From JAYEIA01 sp964472505 (lineage in GTDB: Bacteria; Bacteroidota; Bacteroidia; Bacteroidales; JAADGE01), in assembly GCA_964472505.1 (NCBI GenBank), contig CAYYQW010000045.1, positions 1-31,446 of the forward strand: a stretch of DNA of 31,446 bases, read 5' to 3'. Of this stretch, positions 1 through 6,958 are shown piece after piece. The notes under the pieces are model-generated. The model worked only from the letters and a program-made list of their open reading frames with translations. It did no database searches and was not told the origin of the DNA. How positions within the stretch are numbered: position 1 is the stretch's first letter; each line of letters begins with the position of its first letter. The position numbers and the translations under genes were made by a program.

Positions 1-137
1 ATGGGTTTTATGATTGGAGCCGATTCTTAATAGTTTGTAAATGTGCATGTTTTGTATATTTATTTTTATGAATATCCGCATGTTCCCCTATTCGTATTTT
101 AAGTTGTTGCTTATTAACTTATTATGCATACTTAGTT

Positions 138-205
138 ATCACCGGCTTCGACAAGCTCAGCCTCCTTCGGTATTTTCGGAGGCTGAGCTTGTCGAAGTCG
201 GTGAT
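138..205. repeat. Long palindrome, REP/MITE-like
   Basis: Two 28-base arms (138-165 and 178-205) are inverted copies with one mismatch, around a 12-base loop. The core of each arm is GGCTTCGACAAGCTCAGCC or its complement. As far as I recall, a CTTCGACAAGCTCAG core recurs as a dispersed palindrome in many bacterial genomes, including Bacteroidota; only one copy lies in this window. As RNA the single mismatch is a G-U wobble on one strand, so a long hairpin would form. It is not followed by a T run, so I do not call it an intrinsic terminator. Confidence 0.75.
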
Positions 206-278
206 TATAATCTTGGGGAACATACGGATAATCATATTGATTTTTACAAATTGAGATCAAGAGCGGCATATCTGTCGG

Positions 279-305
279 TTTTTCGGAATGAAGTTTTCCG
301 AAAAA
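279..305 (-). terminator. Weak hairpin after the VWA gene
   Basis: TTTTTCGGAA (279-288) and TTCCGAAAAA (296-305) are perfect inverted copies around a 7-base loop. The hairpin lies 21 bases beyond the stop of the minus-strand VWA gene, which suits a transcript end. The stem is AT-rich at its base and no clear T run follows, so terminator function is uncertain. Confidence 0.35.
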
Positions 306-325
306 TATACCGCCGTATTGGTGCT

Positions 326-1027
326 TTAGAAAATAGGTGATGAACCCGGGATGCCGGATGATGCGGCTGATACGGATTGCGAAATAAATCCGATCATTTT
401 TTTCATGTCGGCTCCGGAAGTGCCTATCTGCGCAAGATGCCGAATCCCCATTGATTTTTGAGCTGCCGTAAAACTGCCGGCATTGCCCACGCCAAATAAA
501 ATGGATGTGAACGAGAACGCGCCGTACTCGTCTTTTTCTAATTCGTCAATTAATTTTTTTACATCTTCGGGTCGGTGTTTCGATTTATTGTCGCCGCCGT
601 CGGTAATCACAAACAGCAGGGTTTTTGTTTCCACGCCGGAGTTTTCCAGATTTTGGCGATAGTCCGAAGCATTTTTCAAAGCCAGATATACGCCGTCATA
701 AAGGGCTGTCCACCCACCCAAATTCTTTGAAAAATCTTTTGTGCCGAGTGTTTGTATCGGCTTAAATCCGTGATTGACACGTACATGCTCGTCAAATTCC
801 ACCACCGAAACAAACAGGCGTTCGGCTATGTGTGATTTTTGCATGCTTTCCGTAAAATCGTTAAAGGCATAGTTTAACTCCTTTACATAAGTTTGCACCG
901 AGTAAGACGTGTCCACTACGAATACGGCATTAATGGTTTCATCGGTCTCAATTTCTTCGGGGTCAAAATTGGCAAAATCCAAATTAAAATTAATATTTTC
1001 CGTTTCCGGGTTTTTTATGTGTTTCAT
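326..1027 (-). CDS. VWA domain protein, TerY-like
   Basis: Almost the whole 233-residue protein is one von Willebrand factor A domain. The metal-ion-dependent adhesion site is visible: DTSYS (DxSxS) near residues 39-43, the Thr of GGWTALYDG, and the Asp of ITDGGDNKS. The layout resembles the soluble TerY/YegL group, whose members bind partner proteins through a metal ion. There is no signal peptide or membrane segment, so it is probably cytoplasmic. The frame is open back to 1117, but I start at the ATG at 1027 (MKHIKNPE) because the upstream 30 residues look like non-coding sequence. No ter genes or MoxR ATPase are adjacent, so the partner and process are unknown. The gap to the upstream nicotinamidase is 163 bases with a small hairpin, so it may be transcribed separately. 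Confidence 0.8.
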   Translation of the reverse strand: MKHIKNPETENINFNLDFANFDPEEIETDETINAVFVVDTSYSVQTYVKELNYAFNDFTESMQKSHIAERLFVSVVEFDEHVRVNHGFKPIQTLGTKDFSKNLGGWTALYDGVYLALKNASDYRQNLENSGVETKTLLFVITDGGDNKSKHRPEDVKKLIDELEKDEYGAFSFTSILFGVGNAGSFTAAQKSMGIRHLAQIGTSGADMKKMIGFISQSVSAASSGIPGSSPIF

Positions 1028-1108
1028 CTTTTTTGTATTTATAGTCCTGAAAATCAAATAATTAAGAAATCTGCTTGAAATAATATTTGGGCATAGAAGT
1101 GGCTGTCG

Positions 1109-1128
1109 GCGAAACAAATCGGTTTCGC
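1109..1128. other. Small hairpin between nicotinamidase and VWA genes
   Basis: GCGAAAC (1109-1115) and GTTTCGC (1122-1128) pair perfectly around a 6-base loop. It lies between two minus-strand genes and may act as a weak terminator or RNA processing structure. There is no adjacent T run. Confidence 0.3.
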
Positions 1129-1190
1129 TAATTCGGAATTAACAGGACCGTTTTGGTAATTTATCGGTCTTTAATGATTTTTAAAGTTGA

Positions 1191-1997
1191 TTATAAAATC
1201 GCTTGCTTGGTATCTGAGAAGCGAACACCCATTTGTTTAGCTTTTTTGTAAATGGGCTCGGCCAATGTCTCAAAGCCGCTGACATTTGACATGGTATCTT
1301 CCAATACGATGAGTTTGTGCACCAGGTCGGGAGCTTCGTCCAGCACTTGTTTCAGGCTGTTGGCCACGCAATGCGATTTGGCCTGTCCTGCAAGGTAAAT
1401 GTTTTCGTAGTCTTCCAGATTTTTCAATAAAGCCTGATTAAGCTGTGTTTCAGGCCGTTCCGGATCGGGTATTTGTGCGCGGAAAGCACCGAAATGTTCC
1501 GTAAACGGGAAAGTACCTTTGGCCACTACCTGATAGTATTTGCCGCGCACCGTCCAGTCAATCAGTGCATCCATGAGCGTTTTGAAAATGGCTGCGCCTT
1601 CCGAGCCGATTACACAATGTACCGGCCAAATGATGTGCGGGTATTCGCCCTGCGTTTCTAAACTTTTCAGATATTTCAGACATCGCTGCGGACTAAAACG
1701 GGGAGTCCATTTACCGTCTTCCACGTCTGACGAGTTAATTTGCGTAAAAGGCGGCGGAAAATTACCATCCTTATCCGTCCAAAAATTTGGGTGCGAAATG
1801 TCGTTGGGTTGGTGCGAATCCATGGTAACGCCTACGAAGTCAATGGCTGTTTTGTGTTTGCCAATCCAGTCGGCAAGGCGTTGCATGTCTTTTTCGGCAC
1901 CATCTACATAGAGTGCGCCGCGTGATTTTCCGTTTGCAAACCCGGGGTTGCAAAAATCATTTTGCGGGTCGATAATTAAAAGGGCATTGGTTTTCAT
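1191..1997 (-). CDS. pncA: Nicotinamidase (isochorismatase-fold hydrolase)
   Basis: This enzyme is predicted to hydrolyse nicotinamide to nicotinate and ammonia, feeding the Preiss-Handler route of NAD salvage in the cytoplasm. The family's catalytic set is visible: Asp10 in IIDPQNDF, Lys160 in VAKGTFPF, and nucleophile Cys210 in GQAKSHCVANSL. Metal ligands are probably Asp60 and His62 (TMDSHQ) and His127 in WPVHCVIGS, the latter typical of nicotinamidases. At 268 residues it is longer than the about 210 of E. coli PncA; the extra length lies mostly between residues 65 and 120 and around 175-190. It follows the Nudix regulator by 36 bases on the same strand, a pairing that strongly supports a role in NAD metabolism. 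Other isochorismatase-like hydrolases share the triad, so the substrate is inferred partly from context. Confidence 0.85.
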   Translation of the reverse strand: MKTNALLIIDPQNDFCNPGFANGKSRGALYVDGAEKDMQRLADWIGKHKTAIDFVGVTMDSHQPNDISHPNFWTDKDGNFPPPFTQINSSDVEDGKWTPRFSPQRCLKYLKSLETQGEYPHIIWPVHCVIGSEGAAIFKTLMDALIDWTVRGKYYQVVAKGTFPFTEHFGAFRAQIPDPERPETQLNQALLKNLEDYENIYLAGQAKSHCVANSLKQVLDEAPDLVHKLIVLEDTMSNVSGFETLAEPIYKKAKQMGVRFSDTKQAIL

Positions 1998-2033
1998 GTC
2001 TTTTTTCTTTAGAGTGTGAATAAATAAAGGTAC

Positions 2034-2723
2034 TTATATTTCGAAATTAAAGCCTTTCTTGCTGAGTTGCTCGTATTTGTTTTTATCAAAACTGTAATAT
2101 CGTGCTGCTTTGTGAGCTACGTTTTTTTGTTTTTCGTCTAATTCTGTGAGAAGTCCGGTTTTTAGAATTTTTCTTCTGAAATTTCTTTTGTCGATCGAAC
2201 TTTCCAGCACCGCTTCATATAGATGTTGTAATTGACTGAGTGTGAATTTTTTACTCAGAAGCTCAAAGCCTATCGGCTGATAACGAATTTTGCCTTTGAG
2301 TCGATTTAGAGCGGTTTCAATTATTAAGTTGTGGTCAAATGCAGTAGGGGGTATATTTTTGACGGGAAACCATTTGGCTTCAGCGGCATCATCGCCGCCT
2401 TTGGGTTGCCTGTTTGTTGATTTTACAAGAGCAAAATAGGCGGTTGAGATTACACGGCCTCGCGGGTCGCGGTCTATATCGCTGAAAGTATATAATTGTT
2501 CCATGTAAATATCGGTCAGGCCGGTTTCTTCTTTTAGCTCGCGTAGTGCGGCTTGTTCGGTAGTTTCATTTTCACGAACAAAGCCGCCGGGTAAAGCCCA
2601 TTGTCCTTTAAACGGTTCAATGCCGCGTTTGATAAGCAAAATTTTTAAATCGCCTTCGTCAAATCCAAAGATTACACAATCTGCTGTAACTGCGGGTCTG
2701 GGATATTTGTATTGGTATGTCAT
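2034..2723 (-). CDS. nrtR: Nudix-family transcriptional regulator, NrtR type
   Basis: The 229-residue protein has an N-terminal Nudix domain (about 8-140) and a C-terminal winged-helix region (about 157-210, including FTLSQLQHLYEAVL and NFRRKILKTGLL). This architecture defines the NrtR/AraR-type Nudix regulators, in which the Nudix domain senses ADP-ribose or a related sugar nucleotide and the winged helix binds a palindrome. NrtR members control NAD genes, and a nicotinamidase lies 36 bases downstream. The Nudix box is complete: Gly47, five residues, Glu53, seven residues, then REL-KEETGL (61-69), so hydrolase activity may be retained. A perfect 21-base palindrome lies 59 bases upstream of the start, which suggests autoregulation. 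The Bacteroidota relative AraR regulates arabinose genes, but no such genes are nearby, so I favour NrtR. Confidence 0.85.
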   Translation of the reverse strand: MTYQYKYPRPAVTADCVIFGFDEGDLKILLIKRGIEPFKGQWALPGGFVRENETTEQAALRELKEETGLTDIYMEQLYTFSDIDRDPRGRVISTAYFALVKSTNRQPKGGDDAAEAKWFPVKNIPPTAFDHNLIIETALNRLKGKIRYQPIGFELLSKKFTLSQLQHLYEAVLESSIDKRNFRRKILKTGLLTELDEKQKNVAHKAARYYSFDKNKYEQLSKKGFNFEI

Positions 2724-2746
2724 ATCTTCAAAGTGTTATTTCTACA

Positions 2747-2777
2747 CAAAGGTATGACAATAAAAATTAAAAAGCAA
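2747..2777 (-). promoter_or_regulatory. Promoter of the Nudix regulator operon
   Basis: Reading the minus strand, TACCTTTG (2747-2754) matches the Bacteroidota -7 element TAnnTTTG exactly. CTTG, close to the -33 TTTG element, ends 20 bases upstream (core 2775-2777). The predicted transcript would have a short leader before the ATG at 2723. Confidence 0.65.
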
Positions 2778-2781
2778 GTTT

Positions 2782-2802
2782 TTAGTGTAAAAAATACACT
2801 AA
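2782..2802. promoter_or_regulatory. Palindromic operator for the Nudix regulator
   Basis: TTAGTGTA (2782-2789) and TACACTAA (2795-2802) are perfect inverted half-sites around five A residues. The GTGTA/TACAC core resembles published NrtR-family operators. It lies only four bases upstream of the -33 element, so it borders rather than covers the promoter. Confidence 0.75.
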
Positions 2803-2931
2803 GATTCAGAAAATATTTCAAACTATACTCTCGCTGCGTTTTAAAATCGTGCCGAGAGTGGCTTAAAATCAGTCGAATATGTGTTTGAAATTGCCCTGCC
2901 GTTATATTATTTTCTGAAAAGATTTTATTTA

Positions 2932-2999
2932 AAATCAGGCAGATTTAACTTGCATTCAGGCTCTGGCGTTTTGAAGCCCCCGGACGTACAAAAGTCATT
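2932..2999. repeat. Direct repeat copy 1
   Basis: This stretch matches 3241-3309 over its whole length with about ten differences and one gap. Shared blocks include GGCAGATTTAACTTGCATT, GACGTTTTGAAG (GGCG in this copy) and CAAAAGTCATT. A shorter related segment follows at about 3155-3190. Confidence 0.75.
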
Positions 3000-3240
3000 T
3001 GACCATTCAATCACCAACCACAAATAAATTCCCACGAAACACAAATTCGCAAATACCCGAAACACTTCAAAACGTCCGACGGTTCCTGAGCAACAGCCGA
3101 AGGATAAGACTTTTGAACGTGTGGGCGGAAAAGCAAGTAAATAAATAAAATAAAGACCTTTTGAAGTTGATGAAAATCTGCCGGATTTTTACCTATTAAA
3201 AACCTGAAAGACAACAATTTAACAACTGTCAAACGAACTC

Positions 3241-3309
3241 AAATCCGGCAGATTTAACTTGCATTTAGATCATGACGTTTTGAAGTCCTCCGGACGTTCA
3301 AAAGTCATT
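3241..3309. repeat. Direct repeat copy 2
   Basis: Second copy of the 68-base repeat. The right half is an imperfect palindrome: ATGACGTTTTGAAG pairs with TTCAAAAGTCAT, with one bulge. A related short segment (AAAATCTGTCGGATTT) follows at about 3428-3443, matching AAAATCTGCCGGATTT after copy 1, so the whole module appears duplicated. A further inverted copy of the palindrome halves occurs at about 3067-3122. Confidence 0.75.
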
Positions 3310-3451
3310 AGCTCTCAACGTGACGCGATGATTGCGGCAAGAATTTTAGAAGGGAAGAATTTGCTTGTCTTTTTCGCAACGTAAAAAAACAGAGACAGTT
3401 TGAAATTATACCCTTTGGACGTTCATCAAAATCTGTCGGATTTCCGGCAAG

Positions 3452-3489
3452 AAAAACTGCCCGAAAAACAAGTGTCTGTCGGGCAGTTT
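3452..3489 (-). terminator. Intrinsic terminator of arginine deiminase
   Basis: AAACTGCCCGA (3454-3464) and TCGGGCAGTTT (3479-3489) are perfect 11-base arms. On the minus strand the second arm runs into GTTTTTC, giving the U tract of a rho-independent terminator. It starts 22 bases after the deiminase stop codon. Confidence 0.85.
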
Positions 3490-3510
3490 GCAAATCCAAA
3501 ACCGGCAAAT

Positions 3511-4764
3511 TTAAACCGGTTTGCGTTTCAGAGGCATGGTCATGCAGCGTGCGCCGCCGCCGCCACGCGACAGCTCGGAACCTTGTATGGTAACCACGCA
3601 TTTTTTATAATCTTTGGGGTGCCGCTTGCCTTTAATGACCTCGTTTGCAGGCAGAACTTCAAAACCTTCTTTATTTAAAGCTTCAATGGTATGGTGATTT
3701 CTTTCGTAACCGATAACTTTTCCCGGGGCAAAAGCAAAAAAATTAGCTCCGCTGTGCCATTGCTCGCGCTCTTGATTGTGTTTGTGTTTACCGCCGCAGG
3801 CAATTGTTTTTACGGGCATGCCTAATTTTTTCAGGCTGTCGGGCAAATTATCTTCTTGTTGAATGGAGGAAATTTTACCGTTATCAATGGTCAAATGAAT
3901 GGTTGAGTATTTATTAAATTCTTTTATCAAAGGCTCATAAACCACGCAGGTATCACGATCCACAAAAGTAAATACCATATCAAGGTGGATGAATGATTCG
4001 GGTGTTTCGGGCAATTGTTGCACTATAATGTGCCGAGTACTTTGTCGACTTTCCAGCTTTTTAGCGATGTAATCAATGCCCTGCGAGCTTGTTCTGCTTC
4101 CCATTCCTACAAGCAAAACATCTTTACGTGCTACAAGAATATCGCCGCCTTCCATACTGATTTTATCATTAAAATGCCGACTGACTTCCGGATTAACGGT
4201 ATCGGTAATAAAATTGGGATGATAATCGAAAATGGCTTCCATAATCAAGGATTCCCTTTTTCGAATCGGATTGGCCATTCGATTAATCAAAGCCGAGTTT
4301 TGAATGATGGAAGAAGCATCGCGCGTAAAAAAGAAATTGTGCAGCGGATCAAGCGAAAAATAATTTTTATCAAGAAAATTGCTTAATGAATCCGAGCGTT
4401 TAGGCACTCCTTCAATAAGCATCCGATAAAGTTCTTTAGGCTCTTTCTCAAGCAGATAGGTTTTAATATCGGGTACGGAACAGTTTTCGGTAATTCGGTC
4501 GATAAGTGCATTACGCACATTGGTATTTTGCATTATTTTTCCCAAAAGATCTTTTACTTCAAACGTATTGGTTACTTTTTGCAAAACACCTTTAAATTCA
4601 GCATATTCTTGCCCGGCAATATTCAAATTTAAAATATCACTGTACAAAGCTCGTTTGGCACTTGCGGGAGTCATATTTTCCACTTCCGGCCCGGGCGTAT
4701 GCACGATAACACCTTCCAATTCTCCTACCTCTGATTCAATCTGAAGCCTCATTTTATCTTCCAT
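3511..4764 (-). CDS. arcA: Arginine deiminase
   Basis: The protein converts arginine to citrulline and ammonia, the first step of the arginine deiminase pathway. Its 417 residues match the usual family length. Family motifs occur in order: FTRD (146-149), MEGGD (204-208), HLDM (260-263, catalytic His260 and Asp262), and the C-terminal GGGGARCMTMPL block with nucleophile Cys407. ATG at 4764 gives MEDKMRLQIESE; the Met at residue 5 is an alternative start. It has its own promoter and terminator, so it is a single-gene unit. Ornithine carbamoyltransferase and carbamate kinase, usually linked in arc operons, are not in this window. The pathway can supply ATP and ammonia for acid tolerance, but whether this organism uses it so is not shown here. 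Confidence 0.95.
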   Translation of the reverse strand: MEDKMRLQIESEVGELEGVIVHTPGPEVENMTPASAKRALYSDILNLNIAGQEYAEFKGVLQKVTNTFEVKDLLGKIMQNTNVRNALIDRITENCSVPDIKTYLLEKEPKELYRMLIEGVPKRSDSLSNFLDKNYFSLDPLHNFFFTRDASSIIQNSALINRMANPIRKRESLIMEAIFDYHPNFITDTVNPEVSRHFNDKISMEGGDILVARKDVLLVGMGSRTSSQGIDYIAKKLESRQSTRHIIVQQLPETPESFIHLDMVFTFVDRDTCVVYEPLIKEFNKYSTIHLTIDNGKISSIQQEDNLPDSLKKLGMPVKTIACGGKHKHNQEREQWHSGANFFAFAPGKVIGYERNHHTIEALNKEGFEVLPANEVIKGKRHPKDYKKCVVTIQGSELSRGGGGARCMTMPLKRKPV

Positions 4765-4797
4765 AATACATATATTTTAAATAATCAATCCAAACTG

Positions 4798-4829
4798 CAA
4801 AATAGGTCGGAATATGCGAAATATCCAAA
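4798..4829 (-). promoter_or_regulatory. Promoter of arginine deiminase
   Basis: On the minus strand TTTG (4826-4829) is followed after 21 bases by TATTTTG (4798-4804), a near match to TAnnTTTG. It lies 33 bases upstream of the ATG at 4764. The -7 element is one base short of consensus, so confidence is moderate. Confidence 0.5.
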
Positions 4830-4858
4830 TTTTAAATTCCGAAGGTACAGCCAAACAA

Positions 4859-5893
4859 TCATCTATACACTTTTAGCTTATTCAAAGCTCTTTGATATTT
4901 TCGGGCATTTTCATTGTGCTTTCGCAATGATTTTGAGAAATAATGATAACCCGAAAAGTCTTCTTTGGCACACATAAAAATATAATCGTGCTTCTCGTAA
5001 TTCAAAACAGCCTGCAAAGAAGCTTTATCGGGCATGGTAATGGGTCCTGGCGGCAAACCGACATTGAGATAGGTATTGTAGGGCGAATCAATTTCTTTAT
5101 CTTTATTCAACACACGTTTTACGGTAAAATCTCCTCCGGCAAATATTAAAGTGGGATCACTCTCCAGAGGCATTCTGCGCTCAAGCCGATTAATATACAA
5201 TCCGGCTATGCGCGCTTTTTCGTCATCGTGCCTTGACTGCTCGGCCTGCACTACGGACGCCAAAACCGAGACTTCGATTGGACTCAGCCCTATAACTTCG
5301 GCTTTTTGCAGCCGTTCATCAGTCCAAAAACGTTCATATTCTTTCAACATGCGATCAAAGAATGCTTTTGCCGAAGTATTCCAATAAAATTCATAAGTAT
5401 CCGGTATGAATGCCGCTAAAATGGTTTCTTTGCTAAAGCCGTGCGCTTCAATAAAATCCGAATCATTCAGTAAATTACTCAATGCTGCGGAGTCGGCCTC
5501 AATTTGTTCGGAAACTCTGCCCGCCAAAGTATTGATATCGCGTATGTTATTAAACGTAATTTTCACGGGAGTTTGTTTTCCGCTGCGAATCATATTTATC
5601 AGCTCATTATTGCACATATCCTTTTTTATAATGTATCGTCCCGGCATTATTCGATTTTTAAATCGTTTTAATTTAGCGGTATAAATGAATGACAGTGAAT
5701 CCGTCAATACATCATTTTCCGAAAACAATTCAAGCAATTCCTCATATTCTGTTCCGGTTTTCACAAATAATTCAGTTTCGGTTTTAATATTGGGCATAAA
5801 AATTTTTGCATACACCCAAATGCCCATAACAATCATCAAAAAAAACAGTATGCTTAAAGACCAAATCAAGTATTTTCTTCGTTTTTTATTCAT
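4859..5893 (-). CDS. mltG: Endolytic murein transglycosylase MltG
   Basis: MltG cleaves nascent peptidoglycan glycan strands within the chain and is thought to set strand length during synthesis. One transmembrane helix lies at residues 9-33 after a basic KKRRK start, placing the rest in the periplasm. The YceG domain is clear: FIPDTYEFYW (162-171), ASVVQAEQ with predicted catalytic Glu218, INRLERRMPLESDPTL (234-249), SPYNTY and LPPGPI (280-285), and YHYFSKSLRKH near the C terminus. Its 344 residues are normal for the family. It is divergent from the outer-membrane gene, with start codons 50 bases apart. The deiminase gene downstream has its own promoter, so this is probably monocistronic. 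Confidence 0.92.
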   Translation of the reverse strand: MNKKRRKYLIWSLSILFFLMIVMGIWVYAKIFMPNIKTETELFVKTGTEYEELLELFSENDVLTDSLSFIYTAKLKRFKNRIMPGRYIIKKDMCNNELINMIRSGKQTPVKITFNNIRDINTLAGRVSEQIEADSAALSNLLNDSDFIEAHGFSKETILAAFIPDTYEFYWNTSAKAFFDRMLKEYERFWTDERLQKAEVIGLSPIEVSVLASVVQAEQSRHDDEKARIAGLYINRLERRMPLESDPTLIFAGGDFTVKRVLNKDKEIDSPYNTYLNVGLPPGPITMPDKASLQAVLNYEKHDYIFMCAKEDFSGYHYFSKSLRKHNENARKYQRALNKLKVYR

Positions 5894-5904
5894 ATCAACA
5901 TTAA

Positions 5905-5925
5905 ATTTGTAACTTTACAAATATA
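5905..5925. promoter_or_regulatory. Divergent mltG / outer-membrane gene promoter region
   Basis: On the minus strand TATATTTG (5918-5925) matches the -7 consensus exactly for mltG. On the plus strand TAACTTTA (5910-5917) is one base off consensus for the outer-membrane gene. Both lie within or beside an 18-base palindrome (5905-5922: ATTTGTAA, CT, TTACAAAT). No good -33 element was found on either side. Confidence 0.45.
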
Positions 5926-5943
5926 AAATTAAAGCTTAAAATT

Positions 5944-6690
5944 ATGAGAAAAATTCTTATTGCACTGTTAAGTATTATTCTGGTAAGCGGAATAGTCATG
6001 GGCCAGAAAACAAATGACCCGACCGACGGAAACAAAGACGGAAATAACGACGGCGGCGGCGGCGGAGACACAGACTGTTTAAGCGCCCTTACGGGAACGG
6101 CAGGAATGTTTGCCGGAAAATATCACAGCAATCTTTTAGGCAGCTCAAAGAAAAAAGAAATGGCACGTTCTTTTGAGATAATGCCCATTGTTGGTTTTTC
6201 GGTTCCTTTAGATAACAATAATCTAAGCTATTTGAATCTGCTTCCGCGATTTCGTGCCAACTATGGTGCTTTATCCGGCGATATTCTAATTGACTATTGG
6301 GCCGATACCGATGATTTTTCTGTAAATCCCTATAAAACAGCTCACGGATTGGCATTGTTCAATATTATACCAAACAATATGTTTCGGGCGGCAATCGGAC
6401 AAGGCGTGCTTTATAACTTAGATACCGAAGGCATATTTCATGAAAGTTTTCTCGGTATAGAAGGAGCCATAATGCGCAGAACCGTAACCGGAAGCCTTGA
6501 AGGGCGATTGGCTTATGATTATGAAATATCCAAACCGGTATATATTTCGATTGAAGCTAAAGGCGGGTATAAACTCTTAGCCGTCGGCCCTACTAAACTA
6601 TATGCCAATGTCGGTCTTGCTTACCGAGATGTGAATAACGGATGGCAAGACATCATCCCGTTTGTTGGCTTAAACTTAATTGTAAACTAA
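5944..6690 (+). CDS. Secreted, probable outer-membrane beta-barrel protein
   Basis: I do not recognise a named family. The 248-residue protein begins with a signal peptide (MRKILIALLSIILVSGIVMG, cleavage probably before QKTND). A low-complexity Asp/Asn/Gly linker (about 24-43) with a GGGGG run follows. The rest, from about residue 75, alternates hydrophobic and polar residues with aromatic girdles (IMPIVGFSVPL, LLPRFRANYG, LYANVGLAYRDV, IIPFVGLNLIVN), as expected for a small beta-barrel. There is no lipobox cysteine. It is divergent from mltG and ends in a strong terminator, so it is a single-gene unit. Function is unknown; a porin-like or structural barrel is possible. Confidence 0.65.
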   Translation: MRKILIALLSIILVSGIVMGQKTNDPTDGNKDGNNDGGGGGDTDCLSALTGTAGMFAGKYHSNLLGSSKKKEMARSFEIMPIVGFSVPLDNNNLSYLNLLPRFRANYGALSGDILIDYWADTDDFSVNPYKTAHGLALFNIIPNNMFRAAIGQGVLYNLDTEGIFHESFLGIEGAIMRRTVTGSLEGRLAYDYEISKPVYISIEAKGGYKLLAVGPTKLYANVGLAYRDVNNGWQDIIPFVGLNLIVN

Positions 6691-6711
6691 GCAGTTAGTA
6701 AAAAAGATTAG

Positions 6712-6741
6712 AATGCCGCAAGGATTAATTCTTGCGGCATT
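6712..6741 (+). terminator. Terminator after the outer-membrane gene
   Basis: AATGCCGCAAG (6712-6722) and CTTGCGGCATT (6731-6741) are perfect 11-base arms around an 8-base loop, 21 bases after the stop codon. The tail is only moderately T-rich. Confidence 0.75.
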
Positions 6742-6781
6742 TCAATTAAAAGGCTCGTATTACAAATCTGTCCGAAAAACA

Positions 6782-6935
6782 TAATTAGAGTTTGTCTATA
6801 ATATCCAATTTCATCGTTATATAGATTTTGAAAATAGTCGATTAGATTAGTAAATTCCTTGATTTTTAAAATCGAAAAGCCCAGAACCGGACCATTAGAG
6901 CTCAAACTCCGGACTTTATAGACAGATACTAATTA
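6782..6935. repeat. Inverted-repeat element, MITE-like remnant
   Basis: Two 25-base arms, 6782-6806 and 6911-6935, are inverted copies with 20 of 25 matches, starting TAATTAG and sharing TGTCTATAA. They enclose about 100 AT-rich bases with no gene. A similar arm sequence occurs at 20024-20047, suggesting a dispersed family. The right arm ends 23 bases before the start of the downstream ATPase gene. Confidence 0.5.
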
Positions 6936-6958
6936 CAGCAAATATAATAGCTAATTCA

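Larger units (their letters stand above)
1..325. other. Non-coding left edge with palindromes
   Basis: No convincing gene is present. The first 30 bases read in frame as nine codons and a TAA, which could be the tail of a gene ending at position 30, but this is too short to judge. A 99-codon plus-strand frame (41-340) runs through the palindrome at 138-205 and overlaps the end of the VWA gene, and its protein resembles nothing I know, so I do not call it. The rest is AT-rich and contains the palindrome and a smaller hairpin at 279-305. Confidence 0.6.
2803..3510. other. Non-coding region with duplicated module
   Basis: About 700 bases lie between the Nudix operon promoter and the arginine deiminase stop. 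The short frames here have no family resemblance and overlap repeats, so none is called. The region holds two copies of a 68-base repeat, two copies of a shorter downstream repeat, and the deiminase terminator at 3452-3489. Confidence 0.65.

Noticed and set aside
41..340. A 99-codon plus-strand frame at the left edge
   Set aside because: It runs through the palindrome at 138-205 and into the end of the VWA gene on the other strand; the translated palindrome gives meaningless sequence.
2824..2864. Hairpin ACTCTCG / CGAGAGT as a possible terminator or small RNA
   Set aside because: The stem is only seven pairs with a loop of about 20 bases and no T run.
3011..3232. A 73-codon minus-strand frame in the duplicated non-coding region
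   Set aside because: It lies between repeat copies, shows no recognisable protein features, and has no counterpart in the second copy.
6708..6905. A 65-codon minus-strand frame upstream of the orphan ATPase
   Set aside because: It covers a terminator hairpin and part of an inverted-repeat element, so it is likely non-coding.
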